Source of the DNA: Bacillota bacterium
GTDB taxonomy: Bacteria; Bacillota; Clostridia; Oscillospirales; Acutalibacteraceae
Direction: 5' to 3'
NCBI GenBank assembly: GCA_023420245.1
Contig: JAEZWL010000107.1
Location: 1 to 7,221, forward strand
DNA: 7,221 bases
The first letter of the stretch is position 1, and the number at the start of each line of letters is the position of its first letter. Positions 6,563 to 7,221 of this stretch are shown piece after piece. A program made the position numbers and the translations under genes. Below the pieces are notes generated by a model. It saw nothing but the letters and a program-made list of their open reading frames with translations. It searched no databases and was not told where the DNA came from.

Positions 6563-7221
6563 TCATTCAAATTTCTTTTCGCCGGAGATGATTTCTTCCC
6601 ACAGGGGAGACATAAACCGCAGGCGTTCCACAATTTTCGGAAGCTCCTCGAGAATATAATCGATATCCTCTTCGGTATTCTGGTCGCTGAAGGTGAGCCG
6701 CAGGGAGCCGTGCGCAATTTCTGCCGGAAGCCCGATGGAAAGCAGCACATGGCTTGGGTCAAGCGAACCGGAGGTGCAGGCGGAGCCGGAGGAAGCGCAT
6801 ATGCCCTTTTGGTCAAGCATCAGAAGGAGGGACTCGCCTTCAATGCCCTCAAAGCAGAAGTTTACGTTGCCGGGCAGGCGTTTTACGCGGTCACCATTTA
6901 AACGGGAACGTTCCATTTTCAAAACACCGTCAATCAGCCTGTCCCGCATTCTCGTGATACGGGCGGCGCGCTCATCGATGGTATCGCAGGCTTCCTTCAA
7001 AGCGACACTAAGCCCGACGATACCGGCCAGATTTTCCGTGCCTGCTCTGCGTCCGCGCTCCTGTGCGCCGCCGTCAATCAGGTTGGGCAGCCTGATGCCT
7101 CTGCGGATGAAGAATACGCCGACACCTTTCGGTCCGTGGAATTTATGTGCGGAGAGCGAGAGCAGGTCAATATGCTGCTCGTTTACATTAATATGGATGT
7201 TTCCGGCGGCCTGAACAGCGT
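6563..7221 (-). CDS. nifS: Cysteine desulfurase NifS/IscS, C-terminal part (5' end outside window)
   Basis: This PLP enzyme takes sulfur from cysteine, giving alanine and an enzyme persulfide that feeds the NifU scaffold. The frame is open from the right edge; about 218 residues are visible of roughly 390-400 expected, so the N-terminal half is missing. The PLP lysine is in SAHKFHGPKGVG (Lys26 of the visible part). GGAQERGRRAGTENLAG follows at 50-66. The catalytic cysteine is in SSGSACTSGSLDPSHVL (Cys148 of the visible part). SGSLDPSHVL, rather than the SASLEPSYVL of E. coli IscS, favours the NifS branch. A TTG at 6998-7000 could be mistaken for a start, but the conserved sequence continues well upstream of it, so the gene is truncated only by the window. 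It is the first visible gene of the nifS-nifU operon; whether a regulator such as IscR precedes it lies outside the view. Confidence 0.95.
   Translation of the reverse strand, partial: AVQAAGNIHINVNEQHIDLLSLSAHKFHGPKGVGVFFIRRGIRLPNLIDGGAQERGRRAGTENLAGIVGLSVALKEACDTIDERAARITRMRDRLIDGVLKMERSRLNGDRVKRLPGNVNFCFEGIEGESLLLMLDQKGICASSGSACTSGSLDPSHVLLSIGLPAEIAHGSLRLTFSDQNTEEDIDYILEELPKIVERLRFMSPLWEEIISGEKKFE

Noticed and set aside
6505..6816. A longer version of the nifU frame starting at 6816 (247 residues)
   Set aside because: The added N-terminus overlaps nifS in another frame and is proline/arginine-rich with no resemblance to the family; the conserved NifU start and a ribosome site place the ATG at 6502-6504.
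6693..7214. Plus-strand open frame of 173 residues opposite nifS
   Set aside because: It mirrors the conserved desulfurase codons on the other strand; no ribosome site or recognisable motif.
1..7221. A hidden new defence, mobile or biosynthetic system
   Set aside because: Every large frame is accounted for by well-known families; no transposase, integrase, repeat array, toxin-antitoxin pair or cluster of unknown genes is visible.

Overview
The window reads as ordinary Gram-positive, probably clostridial (Clostridia, perhaps Oscillospirales) chromosome. This rests on the split transketolase (separate N- and C-terminal subunits), the clostridial-type NifS/NifU pair, strong GGAGG ribosome sites, AT-rich promoters between moderate-GC genes, and all genes lying on one strand. 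The taxonomic placement is inference.

All six recognised genes are on the minus strand, so they are transcribed from high to low coordinates. In that order: the C-terminal part of a NifS-type cysteine desulfurase (runs off the right edge), the NifU/IscU Fe-S scaffold, and a clean rho-independent terminator (6011-6050). Next is a solitary 96-residue holin-like membrane protein (5568-5858), followed by a 201-base gap with a 14-bp inverted repeat and an extended -10 promoter. Then come two ABC half-transporters that overlap by one base (5364-5366 down to 1885), a short AT-rich gap with a good promoter, and the transketolase pair (1767 down to the left edge, where the C-terminal subunit is nearly complete).

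Functionally there are four units. NifS and NifU supply sulfur to, and assemble, Fe-S clusters. The two ABC proteins make a heterodimeric exporter with one degenerate and one canonical ATP site; the motif changes fall exactly where that arrangement predicts. The two transketolase subunits form one thiamine-diphosphate enzyme of the non-oxidative pentose phosphate pathway. The holin-like gene has no phage neighbours in view.

No stretch longer than 300 bases lacks a gene. The largest gaps are 5859-6072 and 5367-5567, both described below. I see no tRNA, rRNA, CRISPR array, insertion sequence or recognisable new multi-gene system. The points worth a second look are small: the orphan holin-like gene, the 14-bp hairpin with a strand-specific wobble pair, the cysteine-rich tail of NifU, and a plus-strand micro-ORF with a strong ribosome site.
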